A DNA stretch of 64,000 nt. It comes from a virus. The first letter of the stretch is position 1. Every line of letters begins with the position of its first letter. Shown here piece by piece: positions 17,158 to 24,707 of the stretch. The position numbers and the translations under genes are program-made. The notes under the pieces are model-generated. The model saw nothing but the letters and a program-made list of their open reading frames with translations, was not told the DNA's origin and searched no databases. Location: IMG/VR virus record IMGVR_UViG_3300021599_002910, positions 62,001 to 126,000 of that record. One strand, written 5' to 3'.

Positions 17158-17165
17158 TATAAATA
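17158..17165 (-). promoter_or_regulatory. late-type box TATTTATA
   Basis: GTATTTATA on the minus strand, box start 12 bp before the ATG at 17153. Confidence 0.55.
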
Positions 17166-17181
17166 CCATGAATGGAGTATT

Positions 17182-17204
17182 AAAAAACCCACAGTTATGT
17201 GGGT
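17182..17204 (-). terminator. intrinsic terminator after 17212 gene
   Basis: Minus-strand ACCCACA/TGTGGGT hairpin, 4-base loop, then six T; the late-type box of the next gene follows. Confidence 0.75.
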
Positions 17205-17211
17205 CTTAATT

Positions 17212-18201
17212 TTAAGCTATTCCAATTTCATTAGGGATTATCATTTGTTCATATTCCCGAGCGGCTTCTCGTAATCTTGCCATAACCATTACATCCGTTT
17301 CCTGTGAAATTAATCTTTCAAGTCTTGGAACATCTTCAACGTAAGCTGGTTCAGGTTCCTCAATTGAAATTGGCATTACTTTGGCATATTCATCAATACA
17401 TTCTTTGTGAACTTGCTCTTGGATTTCATCTGAAGATAGATTCTTATTACTCATATCGGATGAAAATATTTTCCTAACATGAGAAAACATATAATCATCG
17501 ATTTCTAAATCTAAGTAATCAACACGATTGTCTGCGGCATTCCAAAAACTCATTTCTTTATTTTGTAAATCTCTATATCCTGCAAACTTATATCCCGTTT
17601 TTTTGTTGATAAAATAAACAAGAATACCTTGTCTCCAATACTTTTCAAAATAATTTTTTTCTTTTTGATAAGTTGTGCACCATCTTGTCCCTGCACCATA
17701 TTTTGTTGATGATGAGAATGTTAATGGCCTCACACATACCCAAATATTATCCTCATATTCGGATATGACCTGACCCTCGAGTTCTTTATTCCATTCTTTA
17801 ATAGAAGCCAAGGTAATAGCACCCCTCAATTCATCAATTGTGGAATAAGATGTTACATCGTTATTTTCAATCTGATTTTTATCCATGTAATGAATGAATT
17901 CTTTCATGGTGAAAAAATAATCTTGAGAAAAAAATTCACTCAAAGTATGAAAAACGTATAGTTCATTGTCCGACAAATTGTTGGTCGAAATTCCTTTATT
18001 AATTAAAGAAATTTCAGCCTCAAGTTTAATTTCTGAAAAATTTTCACTAAATTCTTTTTTCATATTGAACCTTTTCCCGAAAATTTTACAAAGGAGGGGT
18101 AGGTATTTGTATGACTTTGACGAGTCCAATTTAATTAAGACATCGAATAAACTAACGTTGAGTTCAGGGTATTGTTTTTTTAATTCATCTAATCGAGACA
18201 T
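17212..18201 (-). CDS. YG-x-T-WCT motif protein, copy 1
   Basis: 329 residues from MSRLDELKKQYPELN; an in-frame ATG at 18246 is possible but less likely. The centre holds VCVRPLTFSSSTKYGAGTRW, then CTTYQKEKNYFEKYWRQG and ILVYFINKKTGYKFAG. The same block occurs in the 48865 gene (KYGSNTKWCTT ... GLYYIINK), so the window has two members. The family recurs in phages; the invariant Cys after Trp and nearby His/Tyr suggest a catalytic or binding pocket, but no function is established. The remainder is helical and acidic. Confidence 0.6.
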   Translation of the reverse strand: MSRLDELKKQYPELNVSLFDVLIKLDSSKSYKYLPLLCKIFGKRFNMKKEFSENFSEIKLEAEISLINKGISTNNLSDNELYVFHTLSEFFSQDYFFTMKEFIHYMDKNQIENNDVTSYSTIDELRGAITLASIKEWNKELEGQVISEYEDNIWVCVRPLTFSSSTKYGAGTRWCTTYQKEKNYFEKYWRQGILVYFINKKTGYKFAGYRDLQNKEMSFWNAADNRVDYLDLEIDDYMFSHVRKIFSSDMSNKNLSSDEIQEQVHKECIDEYAKVMPISIEEPEPAYVEDVPRLERLISQETDVMVMARLREAAREYEQMIIPNEIGIA

Positions 18202-18251
18202 GACTTCTTTTTTGTAAAAATTATGAAAAATAAAACTTGATGTCAAATGAA

Positions 18252-18824
18252 TTATTCAAACCAGCAGATAAACGCTTTTCTCACCCCATTTGTGGTTGGC
18301 ATAACACCATGAACAAATTTCTCATCGCAACCAAATCCAAGAATTTTATTTTTTTCAGGTTTAACTAAAATGTCTAAAACAGGGAAATGAGTTTCACCAC
18401 CATCAAAACCTTCGTTCAGATATAAGACAGTAGTGTATTTTCTATTCGGAACATAATTCGGTATCCAATTTCCTTGATAGTTTGAATATGTGTTATTTTC
18501 TTTGGATGGAAGACCCATGACTCTATTTTCAGGGATTTCTGGCCAAACTGAATCTGCGTGATAATCGAAACCTCTTGTTTGATTCGCAAATCCACAGTAA
18601 TGTAATTTTAAATTTGTGCCATATGAATTTCTTACAAAAAAAAGATTTCTGTTGAAGATTCTCAAAAAAAGTGGAGAGTTGAAAATATCATCATCTTTAG
18701 AAATTTCATACCATTCATAAAAATTTTCCTCAGTGGAAAAAGATTTGTTGGTTTTTTCATTAAGAAAGGAAAACAGGAAGTTATTTTCTGTTTCATCGAT
18801 AAAATTATTTTTTATATGAACCAT
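18252..18824 (-). CDS. 2OG-Fe(II) oxygenase, prolyl-hydroxylase type (1 of 3)
   Basis: 190 residues from MVHIKNNFIDE; an upstream in-frame ATG at 18875 reads through the tRNA-like gene and is rejected. DYHADS gives His89 and Asp91, KFVHGV gives His172 and NGVRKAF gives Arg182 for 2-oxoglutarate. YTTVLYLNEGFDGGETHFPV is the jelly-roll core of P4H-like enzymes. Substrate unknown: protein, sugar or nucleobase hydroxylation are possible. The downstream end is 50 bp from the YG-WCT gene. Confidence 0.82.
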   Translation of the reverse strand: MVHIKNNFIDETENNFLFSFLNEKTNKSFSTEENFYEWYEISKDDDIFNSPLFLRIFNRNLFFVRNSYGTNLKLHYCGFANQTRGFDYHADSVWPEIPENRVMGLPSKENNTYSNYQGNWIPNYVPNRKYTTVLYLNEGFDGGETHFPVLDILVKPEKNKILGFGCDEKFVHGVMPTTNGVRKAFICWFE

Positions 18825-18826
18825 TG

Positions 18827-18984
18827 CTGTAAGGGAAGGATTCGAACCTTCATGCTGTGATTCGGTGGTGGACACATTTAGCGCGCTTTGTGGTCAACCC
18901 ATATCCAACACCTATCTCAAATTCAGCGCCCCCGAGACGAGGGGGTGTGTATGCCAAGTCCGCGGGACGTTTCACCACCTTACA
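18827..18984 (-). ncRNA. tRNA-like RNA with intact acceptor and T arm, abnormal body
   Basis: Minus strand. A 7-bp acceptor TGTAAGG/CCTTACA, discriminator G at 18827 and a perfect T arm GAAGG-TTCGAAT-CCTTC are present, but 158 bases long instead of 73-90. Directly inside the acceptor TGGTG pairs with CACCA; the body also has a GTCC-CGC-GGAC hairpin and CCCCC-TCGTCTC-GGGGG (18929-18945). There is no normal D arm, and the 7-base loop lacks U33. It could be a tRNA with an insertion, a decayed tRNA or a tmRNA-like molecule; a standard tmRNA is found at 54293. Confidence 0.5.
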
Positions 18985-18989
18985 AAGTG

Positions 18990-19077
18990 CGGAAAGAGTA
19001 GGATTCGAACCCACGGAACAGTTCCCCGTTCTCCTGATTTCAAGTCAGGTGCAATCGACCAGCTCTGCCATCTTTCC
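18990..19077 (-). tRNA. tRNA-Ser(UGA)
   Basis: GGAAAGA acceptor, anticodon stem CCTGA/TCAGG with loop CTTGAAA (TGA), long variable arm, T loop TTCGAAT, discriminator G. Lies 5 bases from the tRNA-like RNA, probably one precursor. Confidence 0.93.
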
Positions 19078-19135
19078 ATTTAATTTTTTTTACCCCTACG
19101 ATTTTTATATGTAGTAGTTAGGAAAACTAATACAT

Positions 19136-19166
19136 TTTGTTATGTTCTACAAAGATATTATATTTG
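19136..19166 (+). promoter_or_regulatory. host-type promoter, perfect consensus
   Basis: TTTG (19136-19139), 19 bp, TATATTTG (19159-19166). The ATG at 19171 is 4 bases downstream, so the message is predicted leaderless. Confidence 0.75.
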
Positions 19167-19170
19167 TTGT

Positions 19171-19605
19171 ATGAAAACAATAATTACTTCTATATTTTTA
19201 TTTATCACGATTCTATGTAAAGGACAAACGAGTGATGTTATGTATGTTCCCGACCAAAAAACATTGGTTGTGACCTATCACAATAATTTCAACGGAGTCG
19301 GATTCTATGTTGGTGGTTATCTTGTTGCGACCTTCCCCGCACCATACATATATACAACCCCAATGTCTCGAATTAATCGTGTGGGTCTAAGTTTAACAAA
19401 TCATCAGATATCAATTATGGGTGGTATTTTCGGTGAATCTTATTACGATAGTGTATCAATCAAACCTGATATTTGGCTCAAAATTCACCCCATAAGAATC
19501 CTTACCAAGACCAATAAAGGAATTGACTTGTCTTTGGGTGTTAATTACATGAAAGGTGTGAGATATGGTGTTGGTTTATCAATCCCTTTCCGTGGTATTT
19601 ATTAA
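19171..19605 (+). CDS. Small exported outer-membrane-like protein
   Basis: 144 residues. Signal peptide TIITSIFLFITILCKGQ, then mostly beta strand with alternating residues (GVGFYVGGYLVATFPAPYIY, DLSLGVNYMKGVRYGVGLSI), like a small outer-membrane barrel of Bacteroidota. Transcribed from a perfect host-type promoter and probably leaderless, so likely expressed early. Its stop overlaps the next start by one base. Might alter the host envelope; that is inference. Confidence 0.62.
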   Translation: MKTIITSIFLFITILCKGQTSDVMYVPDQKTLVVTYHNNFNGVGFYVGGYLVATFPAPYIYTTPMSRINRVGLSLTNHQISIMGGIFGESYYDSVSIKPDIWLKIHPIRILTKTNKGIDLSLGVNYMKGVRYGVGLSIPFRGIY

Positions 19606-20192
19606 TGATGAAAGATAATATTAATGAAGGTAAATTGGATAGCGTTACAAGACAGATTGTAAGAGATATTATCACAATTTATAGAACAAACAAAACAGGG
19701 GAGTTTGGTTTACCCGAAGACTTAAATTCAAATCTTCATGCATACGAATTCAAACAATTACAAAATCCAATCCAGGTTTTTTTGGAAATAGAGGACGATG
19801 AGAATGTTGAGGGTTTCGATGCGGATGCGGATTATTATAGAGATGAAGACCTAATCCACGTTACTATTGTTTCCAATCCAAAATTCCACACAAGTGTAAT
19901 TTATGATTTGATAGGTGAGTTAAACGAATTGATTGCTCATGAGTTAGAACATGTTAAACAACATGAAAGTGGTTATGAGTTCCCAAAACGTGAACCTAAA
20001 AAACCTTTAAAATACTATACTCAACAACATGAGTTAGATGCCCAAAGAAAAGGATTTAAAAGAAGGTCAAAAATAGCCAAAAATGATTATGAAAGTTTAG
20101 TTAGGAGATGGTTTGAAGAGAATAAACATAAACATAACTTGAGTCCAAACGAGGCAGAAAAGGTAATTCAAAAAATTCTTAGTGAAAAATGA
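19605..20192 (+). CDS. HExxH metallopeptidase-like protein
   Basis: 195 residues. ELNELIAHELEHVKQHE carries the zinc motif HELEH, and QQHELDAQRKG about 45 residues later offers the third ligand Glu, as in minimal gluzincin-like phage peptidases. N-terminus MKDNINEGKLD has I-N-E near residue 6-8, resembling the cargo leader. Starts on the stop codon of the previous gene and overlaps the next by 4 bp, so it is the middle of a three-gene operon. A second HExxH protein is at 56667. Confidence 0.65.
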   Translation: MMKDNINEGKLDSVTRQIVRDIITIYRTNKTGEFGLPEDLNSNLHAYEFKQLQNPIQVFLEIEDDENVEGFDADADYYRDEDLIHVTIVSNPKFHTSVIYDLIGELNELIAHELEHVKQHESGYEFPKREPKKPLKYYTQQHELDAQRKGFKRRSKIAKNDYESLVRRWFEENKHKHNLSPNEAEKVIQKILSEK

Positions 20193-20950
20193 GTGAAAAT
20201 TATAAGGTGTTAAATTTTTTGAAAAAATTTTTCAAAGAACCAATCAAAGAATACGGTTTAATTTTTCAATATTTTGATATCAACATAGAAAAAGATTTTG
20301 CCAACGCATTTAGCTTTAAGGTTGATGTTCTTCTTCCTGAACCAAAACAATCCTATATTGCTGCGGTGCTGAATGATATAATCCAAAGTCAAATATATGA
20401 ATCTTTCAAATTTTTAGGGCAGACTTATTCCTACTCAATTACAATTACAATAAATGGTCAGGAATTGTTTCCATCAACTTATACACACATCAGAAAAGAT
20501 TCCCTTATCAATATAATGCAAGTTTGTAATGAAAAGTTTTCAAGAATTGGTATTTCAGTTGACTTTGGTGAAGGGGATAAACCACTCGATATGAATTGTA
20601 GAATGAGTTGGGAAAAATTTCCCTATAATTCTCATGATGACAACGTTAATTTTCATATCAAATTGGAGTTATCAGATTTTGTATTGGATGGTGTGAAAGT
20701 TGTTCCCAATCCCGAAATCAAAGAGGATGTTGCGGGAACTTTATATACAATTTTATCTGACAGAGATTGGTTTGTTCCTGTAATCGAAGATATCATTTAC
20801 ACTGAAATTATACCTGAAACAAAAATTGATAAAGTAAATGATGTTTATGCTCAGGTGATGATTCGTGTAAACAGATTAAATGGTGAACTTGTAAAGCAAA
20901 AAGAGAGTTATTGGAAAATACAACCCGACTTTTTTATTGAAATTTCTTAA
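20189..20950 (+). CDS. Hypothetical protein
   Basis: 253 residues, alternating strands and helices with no motif I recognise. N-terminus YKVLNFLKKFFKEPIKEYG is an amphipathic helix with I-K-E, loosely like the leaders elsewhere. Coupled to the peptidase gene by a 4-bp overlap; its end overlaps the convergent 20934 gene by 17 bp. Confidence 0.55.
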   Translation: MSENYKVLNFLKKFFKEPIKEYGLIFQYFDINIEKDFANAFSFKVDVLLPEPKQSYIAAVLNDIIQSQIYESFKFLGQTYSYSITITINGQELFPSTYTHIRKDSLINIMQVCNEKFSRIGISVDFGEGDKPLDMNCRMSWEKFPYNSHDDNVNFHIKLELSDFVLDGVKVVPNPEIKEDVAGTLYTILSDRDWFVPVIEDIIYTEIIPETKIDKVNDVYAQVMIRVNRLNGELVKQKESYWKIQPDFFIEIS

Positions 20951-21557
20951 TTAATTTTCGAATAAGTTCGAATAAAAATTCTTTGGAAAGTAGAATTGCA
21001 CCTGAGGCAACAAGTCTTTCAGCAATCATTAATGCTGTTTCAGATAAATTTACAGAGTCAGTAGAATAATTTTGAATATCCACAATTATTGGAATAAGAA
21101 AGGCATATGAAATGATTTCTAATACCTGACTCGATATAATTCTAAAAGAACGTAGGAATCCAACGAATGAATCTTTAAGTTCATAACCTTTCATTAGAGT
21201 GGTATCAAAAACTTCCTCCAACCCCTGCTCTTTGATTTTATTTAAAAGTTTAATCATTCCTCTTTTTCCTTCAAAAAATATAAGAAATGCCACACCAGCT
21301 AAAACCAAATATCTCTGACTTTCTGTCAATCCAAAGTTACCTGTTTTCAAAAATTCATCCAAGGGCATAACTAAACCCGCAATTGAAGTTCCCCACGTAA
21401 GGAACATTCTCAAATTCAAACCATAACTTTTTCCAATTCTATTAACGAAATTGTTCATAAAGGAAGACATCCTCTTAAGTGAATTGGTTAAATCACCTTC
21501 GGATTTATTCTCTTTGATAATTCTCAACAATTGTGATTCTGTTAAAATAAACTCCAT
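20934..21557 (-). CDS. Leader-bearing polytopic membrane protein
   Basis: 207 residues. MEFILTESQLLRIIKENKSE is the clearest example of the LTES...IIKE leader known from many marine T4-like phage proteins. Then three or four hydrophobic helices (MFLTWGTSIAGLVMPLD, YLVLAGVAFLIFFEG, VLEIISYAFLIPIIVDI, LVASGAILLSKEFLF). A membrane protein with a capsid-type leader could be packaged and inserted in the host envelope at injection. Late-type box 13 bp upstream of the ATG at 21557. No family name. Confidence 0.6.
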   Translation of the reverse strand: MEFILTESQLLRIIKENKSEGDLTNSLKRMSSFMNNFVNRIGKSYGLNLRMFLTWGTSIAGLVMPLDEFLKTGNFGLTESQRYLVLAGVAFLIFFEGKRGMIKLLNKIKEQGLEEVFDTTLMKGYELKDSFVGFLRSFRIISSQVLEIISYAFLIPIIVDIQNYSTDSVNLSETALMIAERLVASGAILLSKEFLFELIRKLIKKFQ

Positions 21558-21562
21558 ACAAT

Positions 21563-21570
21563 TATAAATA
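21563..21570 (-). promoter_or_regulatory. late-type box TATTTATA, divergent pair
   Basis: GTATTTATA, box start 13 bp before ATG at 21557. Ten bases from the oppositely oriented box at 21580. Confidence 0.55.
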
Positions 21571-21579
21571 CTCGTGTTA

Positions 21580-21587
21580 TATTTATT
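21580..21587 (+). promoter_or_regulatory. late-type box TATTTATT, divergent pair
   Basis: Box start 11 bp before the ATG at 21591. Confidence 0.5.
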
Positions 21588-21590
21588 GTT

Positions 21591-22208
21591 ATGGACAAAA
21601 AAATAAACGTCATTCCTGGTTTAGGAGATAAGGTTATGTGTCTTCACATGGAAGGGGAAACGGGAGTTCCACCTGGAACCGTCGGAATAGTTAAAAAAGT
21701 GGTTAGAGACCCGTTTGAAGAAAACGATTTTTTAATTGAAGTTAATTGGGATAACGGGAGTTCATTATCTTTAGTGACTTCCTCCGATGCTTGGAGAATA
21801 GTCGAAGCAAAAAATATTCAAGAGCAAAAGGGTGACACAGTTTGGAACACAATTACAAAAAAAGAAGATATTTTTGAAAATTTCGATTGGAGATGGTTAG
21901 AAAAATTTTTGTATAAGTTGAGAGATACAGGAATTGTAAACATGATGGGCTCATTTCCATTGTTATATTCGGGAAGTGAACATATCGACAGATACTATGG
22001 TGAAGGTAGAGAGGATGACGAAGATTTTCAAGAATTTTTGAAAGAAGCCGACATTGCGAAAGATAAGATTATTCAGGGAGTTGTAAATTACATGGTAAAG
22101 CACAACAAAGATTTGGAAAACATGGACCAAGTAAATTTTTATGCAAGAAAATTCTCAAAAGATATTTTGGAACTTTACATTGTATTATCGGGTCTTAGAA
22201 ACAATTAA
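21591..22208 (+). CDS. DUF4314-like phage protein
   Basis: 205 residues. The first 70 (INVIPGLGDKVMCLHMEGET, VPPGTVGIVKKVVRDPFE, EVNWDNGSSLSLVTSSDAWR) match the small beta-barrel of DUF4314, seen in many phages. The remaining 130 residues are helical and acidic with no known motif. Its end overlaps the convergent thymidylate synthase gene by 4 bp. Function unknown. Confidence 0.62.
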   Translation: MDKKINVIPGLGDKVMCLHMEGETGVPPGTVGIVKKVVRDPFEENDFLIEVNWDNGSSLSLVTSSDAWRIVEAKNIQEQKGDTVWNTITKKEDIFENFDWRWLEKFLYKLRDTGIVNMMGSFPLLYSGSEHIDRYYGEGREDDEDFQEFLKEADIAKDKIIQGVVNYMVKHNKDLENMDQVNFYARKFSKDILELYIVLSGLRNN

Positions 22209-23299
22209 TTACTCAGAGGGGCTTTGATTGGTGGAGCTGAAAGGTAATTCATCAATTCGATATCAGTTACACGTATTTTGTTCCAGTCCACTAAATAACC
22301 ATCTCTATATTGGAACTCGAAATTTAAATTAACCCAAGGAAGCTCGTAGGATTGTCTCGACTTTTGCTCTATTGCTTGGTCTAAATGATTCATATAAAGA
22401 TGTGTATCACCCAAATTTCCAATTAACTGTTCTGGGACCATGTTTAAAAGTTTGCCGAACAAAGTCAGTAGTAAACCGTAAGATGCAATATTGAAGGGCA
22501 AGCCTAAGAAAGTATCAACTGAGCGTTGATTCCACATTAAAGAGATTGCTCGGGTTGGTACATTACAACTATCTAATAATCTCTTATCAATTAATTTACC
22601 ATTTGCTGGTTTGCCATAATTAAAAGGTGGAGAATTTTTTAAATCACTTCTTTCTTGATGACTCAACTCTCTCGTATAAACTTGAAATCCATAATGACAT
22701 GGGGGTAGAACCATTTCATCAATTTCTGCCACGTTCCACGCAGAAACCATTATTCTCCTACTGTCGGGGTCGGTTTTCAAAAGTTGAATTGCTCTTGAAA
22801 TTTGGTCAAACCACAACGAGCCCTTTTTATTCTCATCATAAGTCATCCATCCTTGCCATTGTCTCCATTGCTTACCGTAGATTGGTCCTAGTTCACCATA
22901 TTCTTTTGCAAACTTCTTATCGGTTTTAATTTTATCAATGAAATCCTCTTTGGTTTTCAAATTGAAATGAGGATGACTCGACATCGACGAATTCAATTCG
23001 AATTCACGTTTGGTGACCTTCAAATAGTTTTTATATGCATCTCCATCCCAAATATGACAATTGTTATCTACAAGAAATTTGATATTGGTGTCTCCCCTTA
23101 AAAACCATAGTAACTCCGTAACCATTGTTTTCCAAGCCATTTTTTTTGTGGTCAGGAGTGGAAAACCATCCTTCATGTTATGTCGAATGGTATAACCAAA
23201 GATTGATTTGGTACCTGTGCCGGTCCTATCAGTTTTTTCTACGCCATAATCAATTATGTCTTGTAAAAGTTGTTGATATTGTTTGTCCAAATTGTTCAT
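22205..23299 (-). CDS. thyA: Thymidylate synthase
   Basis: 364 residues, longer than the usual 264 because of an insert around residues 90-145. TDRTGTGTKSIFGY, LLWFLRGDTNIKFL, DPDSRRIMVSAWNV, the catalytic LPPCHYGFQVY and LGLPFNIASYGLLL are all present. The Asn in LPFNIASY is the uracil-recognising residue of dTMP synthases; dCMP hydroxymethylases have Asp there, so the substrate should be dUMP. It makes dTMP (or a 5-substituted dUMP) for phage DNA. Overlaps the Smr gene by 4 bp. Confidence 0.95.
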   Translation of the reverse strand: MNNLDKQYQQLLQDIIDYGVEKTDRTGTGTKSIFGYTIRHNMKDGFPLLTTKKMAWKTMVTELLWFLRGDTNIKFLVDNNCHIWDGDAYKNYLKVTKREFELNSSMSSHPHFNLKTKEDFIDKIKTDKKFAKEYGELGPIYGKQWRQWQGWMTYDENKKGSLWFDQISRAIQLLKTDPDSRRIMVSAWNVAEIDEMVLPPCHYGFQVYTRELSHQERSDLKNSPPFNYGKPANGKLIDKRLLDSCNVPTRAISLMWNQRSVDTFLGLPFNIASYGLLLTLFGKLLNMVPEQLIGNLGDTHLYMNHLDQAIEQKSRQSYELPWVNLNFEFQYRDGYLVDWNKIRVTDIELMNYLSAPPIKAPLSN

Positions 23300-23517
23300 G
23301 ATAAAACGATTATTTCACCTGTGTTATGTGCGGGTATGTCATAAGTAAATTTATGTTTTTGGAGAATGTTTACGGTCATGTTTCTCATTCTTTCCGAACC
23401 TCCTGTAATAATTCTAATTGGTAATTCAGTAGAATAAAGTAAAACAAAATTTTCAACTTTGTCTCGAGCCTCAAGATTTGTGAGACCATGTAAATCAAGT
23501 TCTTTTATTTTACCCAT
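23296..23517 (-). CDS. Smr-domain protein
   Basis: 73 residues, a stand-alone Smr domain: ELDLHGLTNLEARDKVENFV with the LDLHG motif, PIRIITGGSERMRNMTVNIL, ending EIIVLS. Smr domains bind or nick nucleic acids; minimal forms like this are found in phages. Sandwiched between thymidylate synthase and a tiny gene with overlapping ends, so part of a leftward operon starting near 24515. Confidence 0.8.
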   Translation of the reverse strand: MGKIKELDLHGLTNLEARDKVENFVLLYSTELPIRIITGGSERMRNMTVNILQKHKFTYDIPAHNTGEIIVLS

Positions 23518-23663
23518 TCTTCAAATGCCATTTGATATGCGACAACCCTATCAATTTTGGGGTCTTCCAATATGATTAGTCTTGCGGTCTCACGAACTTC
23601 ATCCATAAGACCGAACGAGTGTGCTTCGAATAATATTTCTTGAACAATGTCTTCGCTAGTCAT
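23505..23663 (-). CDS. Tiny hypothetical protein, 52 residues
   Basis: ATG at 23663 to TAA at 23505, overlapping the Smr start by 13 bp. MTSEDIVQEILFEAHSFGLM then helical to the end. It fills the only gap in the operon and has 2 bp spacing to the gene before it, which supports it as real. No family. Confidence 0.6.
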   Translation of the reverse strand: MTSEDIVQEILFEAHSFGLMDEVRETARLIILEDPKIDRVVAYQMAFEEWVK

Positions 23664-23665
23664 TT

Positions 23666-23869
23666 CTATCGGTTTTGATTATTCCATTCGTCAACAATAT
23701 ATTGAATGTTGTCAGAAAGGTGTTTATTTTCTAATAACCATTTTATAACATCTTCATTTCCCAATTTATATGATTGATACATGCAGCTCTTTATCGCACT
23801 TTCACTTAAGAAGGAACCATGAGGAATTGTATTCTCAAAAATCTCTGTAAATCGGGAGTCTTTTATCAT
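23666..23869 (-). CDS. Small hypothetical protein
   Basis: 67 residues, helical, one Cys; FTEIFENTIPHGSFLSESAI then YQSYKLGNEDVIKWLLENKH, which loosely resembles an ankyrin-like helix pair. 4-bp overlap with the upstream gene. No function. Confidence 0.55.
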   Translation of the reverse strand: MIKDSRFTEIFENTIPHGSFLSESAIKSCMYQSYKLGNEDVIKWLLENKHLSDNIQYIVDEWNNQNR

Positions 23870-24078
23870 TTGCTTATAATCATATTAGTATTCGCAATTG
23901 GAACTCTGAGAACGGGGTATTTTTTTTCAAATTCGTCACTTTGGATAACCTCATAATAACCCTCCAAAACTTTTACTGTTGGAATATTTGAATATTCTAA
24001 AAGGAGGGAACCAGTTGCTGTTTTGGAATCGAGTAATTTTACAGTTTTTGTTGTTGTGTTGAAAACTAATGTTTGCAT
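23866..24078 (-). CDS. Small beta-rich hypothetical protein
   Basis: 70 residues from MQTLVFNTTTKTVKLLD; an in-frame ATG at 24105 would overlap the upstream gene and is less likely. Strand-rich, with VKVLEGYYEVIQ and VLRVPIANTNMII. Probably a small phage protein of the leftward operon; function unknown. Confidence 0.6.
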   Translation of the reverse strand: MQTLVFNTTTKTVKLLDSKTATGSLLLEYSNIPTVKVLEGYYEVIQSDEFEKKYPVLRVPIANTNMIISK

Positions 24079-24091
24079 TTTTTTTTGTTTT

Positions 24092-24325
24092 TTATAATCT
24101 TTCAAAATTTATTGTATCATCTTTCTGAATATCGTCAAAGGGTTTCCAGTTAGTGAATTTACGTTCAACTCTTGGGAGAGGGTGGTGTTCTCTGTGTCCA
24201 CACCAAACACATTCTCTAACAACTACGCGGATGTATTCACGATTTTGAGGATGACCTTCAACTTTATGTTTTTCTTTTCTATACTCCCAATTATGAGCAC
24301 CTATAAAACAGAATGGATTTATCAT
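24092..24325 (-). CDS. Small zinc-binding-like protein
   Basis: 77 residues. FIGAHNWEYRKEKHKVEG and VVRECVWCGHREHHPLPR give a His plus C-x-x-C and His set that could bind zinc, as in other small phage proteins that start with a Cys/His-HxW segment. 1 bp downstream of the 24327 gene. Function unknown. Confidence 0.6.
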   Translation of the reverse strand: MINPFCFIGAHNWEYRKEKHKVEGHPQNREYIRVVVRECVWCGHREHHPLPRVERKFTNWKPFDDIQKDDTINFERL

Positions 24326-24326
24326 T

Positions 24327-24515
24327 TTAATAACCTTTTTGTAATCCGAAATACCATTTCCATTTTATCCAACCAATTTGAAACCCAAAAGCGGGAGAAC
24401 CAACACCGGTTTCTAAAAAATAGTTTCTATCATACCAAAAACATAGTTCGGGTAATAGATGTAAGCTATTTTTTGTTTTTATAAACCTATTATGTGTAAT
24501 GAACCAATTTTTCAT
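24327..24515 (-). CDS. Conserved small aromatic phage protein
   Basis: 62 residues from MKNWFITHNRFIKTKNSLHL; the in-frame ATG at 24554 lies in the promoter and is rejected. Very aromatic (CFWYDRNYFLETG, AFGFQIGWIKWKWYFGLQKG). This type recurs in marine phages. First gene of the operon that runs leftward to thymidylate synthase, behind a host-type promoter. Confidence 0.62.
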   Translation of the reverse strand: MKNWFITHNRFIKTKNSLHLLPELCFWYDRNYFLETGVGSPAFGFQIGWIKWKWYFGLQKGY

Positions 24516-24523
24516 TCTGAATA

Positions 24524-24555
24524 CAAATATATAGAAATTGAAAGTATTTTCCAAA
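24524..24555 (-). promoter_or_regulatory. host-type promoter for the thyA operon
   Basis: Minus strand TTTG (24555-24552), 20 bp, TATATTTG (24531-24524), 8 bp before ATG. The TTTG is the end of a terminator U-run. Confidence 0.65.
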
Positions 24556-24626
24556 AAAAAAAACAGGTCAATCTAAAGGGCGATAAGTAAATTACCAAGA
24601 TACTATCATTTTGTAGACCAACCTGT
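24553..24626 (-). terminator. long hairpin with U-run (possible small RNA end)
   Basis: Minus-strand 13-bp stem (24626-24614 with 24575-24563, three G-U pairs), 38-base loop, then 11 T. No coding gene is seen upstream on this strand, so it ends either an unknown small RNA or antisense transcription. Confidence 0.5.
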
Positions 24627-24685
24627 CAAACAATATTAATAGAAGGAGTTTATCAAGTAAAATCTAAAATTTAAAAATTCTGTGG

Positions 24686-24693
24686 TATTTATT
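24686..24693 (+). promoter_or_regulatory. late-type box TATTTATT
   Basis: GTATTTATT begins 22 bp before the ATG at 24708. Confidence 0.5.
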
Positions 24694-24707
24694 GAAAATA
24701 TCTTTTT

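Noticed and set aside
18857-19114. Plus-strand ORFs over the tRNA-Ser and tRNA-like region
   Set aside because: They run through structured RNA genes on the other strand and have no coding features.
22205-23299. dCMP hydroxymethylase instead of thymidylate synthase
   Set aside because: The Asn in LPFNIASY indicates dUMP use; hydroxymethylases of dCMP carry Asp.
13738-24610. Shared 15-mer TACCAAGATACTATC at 13738-13752 and 24596-24610
   Set aside because: A few 15-mer matches are expected by chance in 64 kb of AT-rich DNA; flanks do not match.
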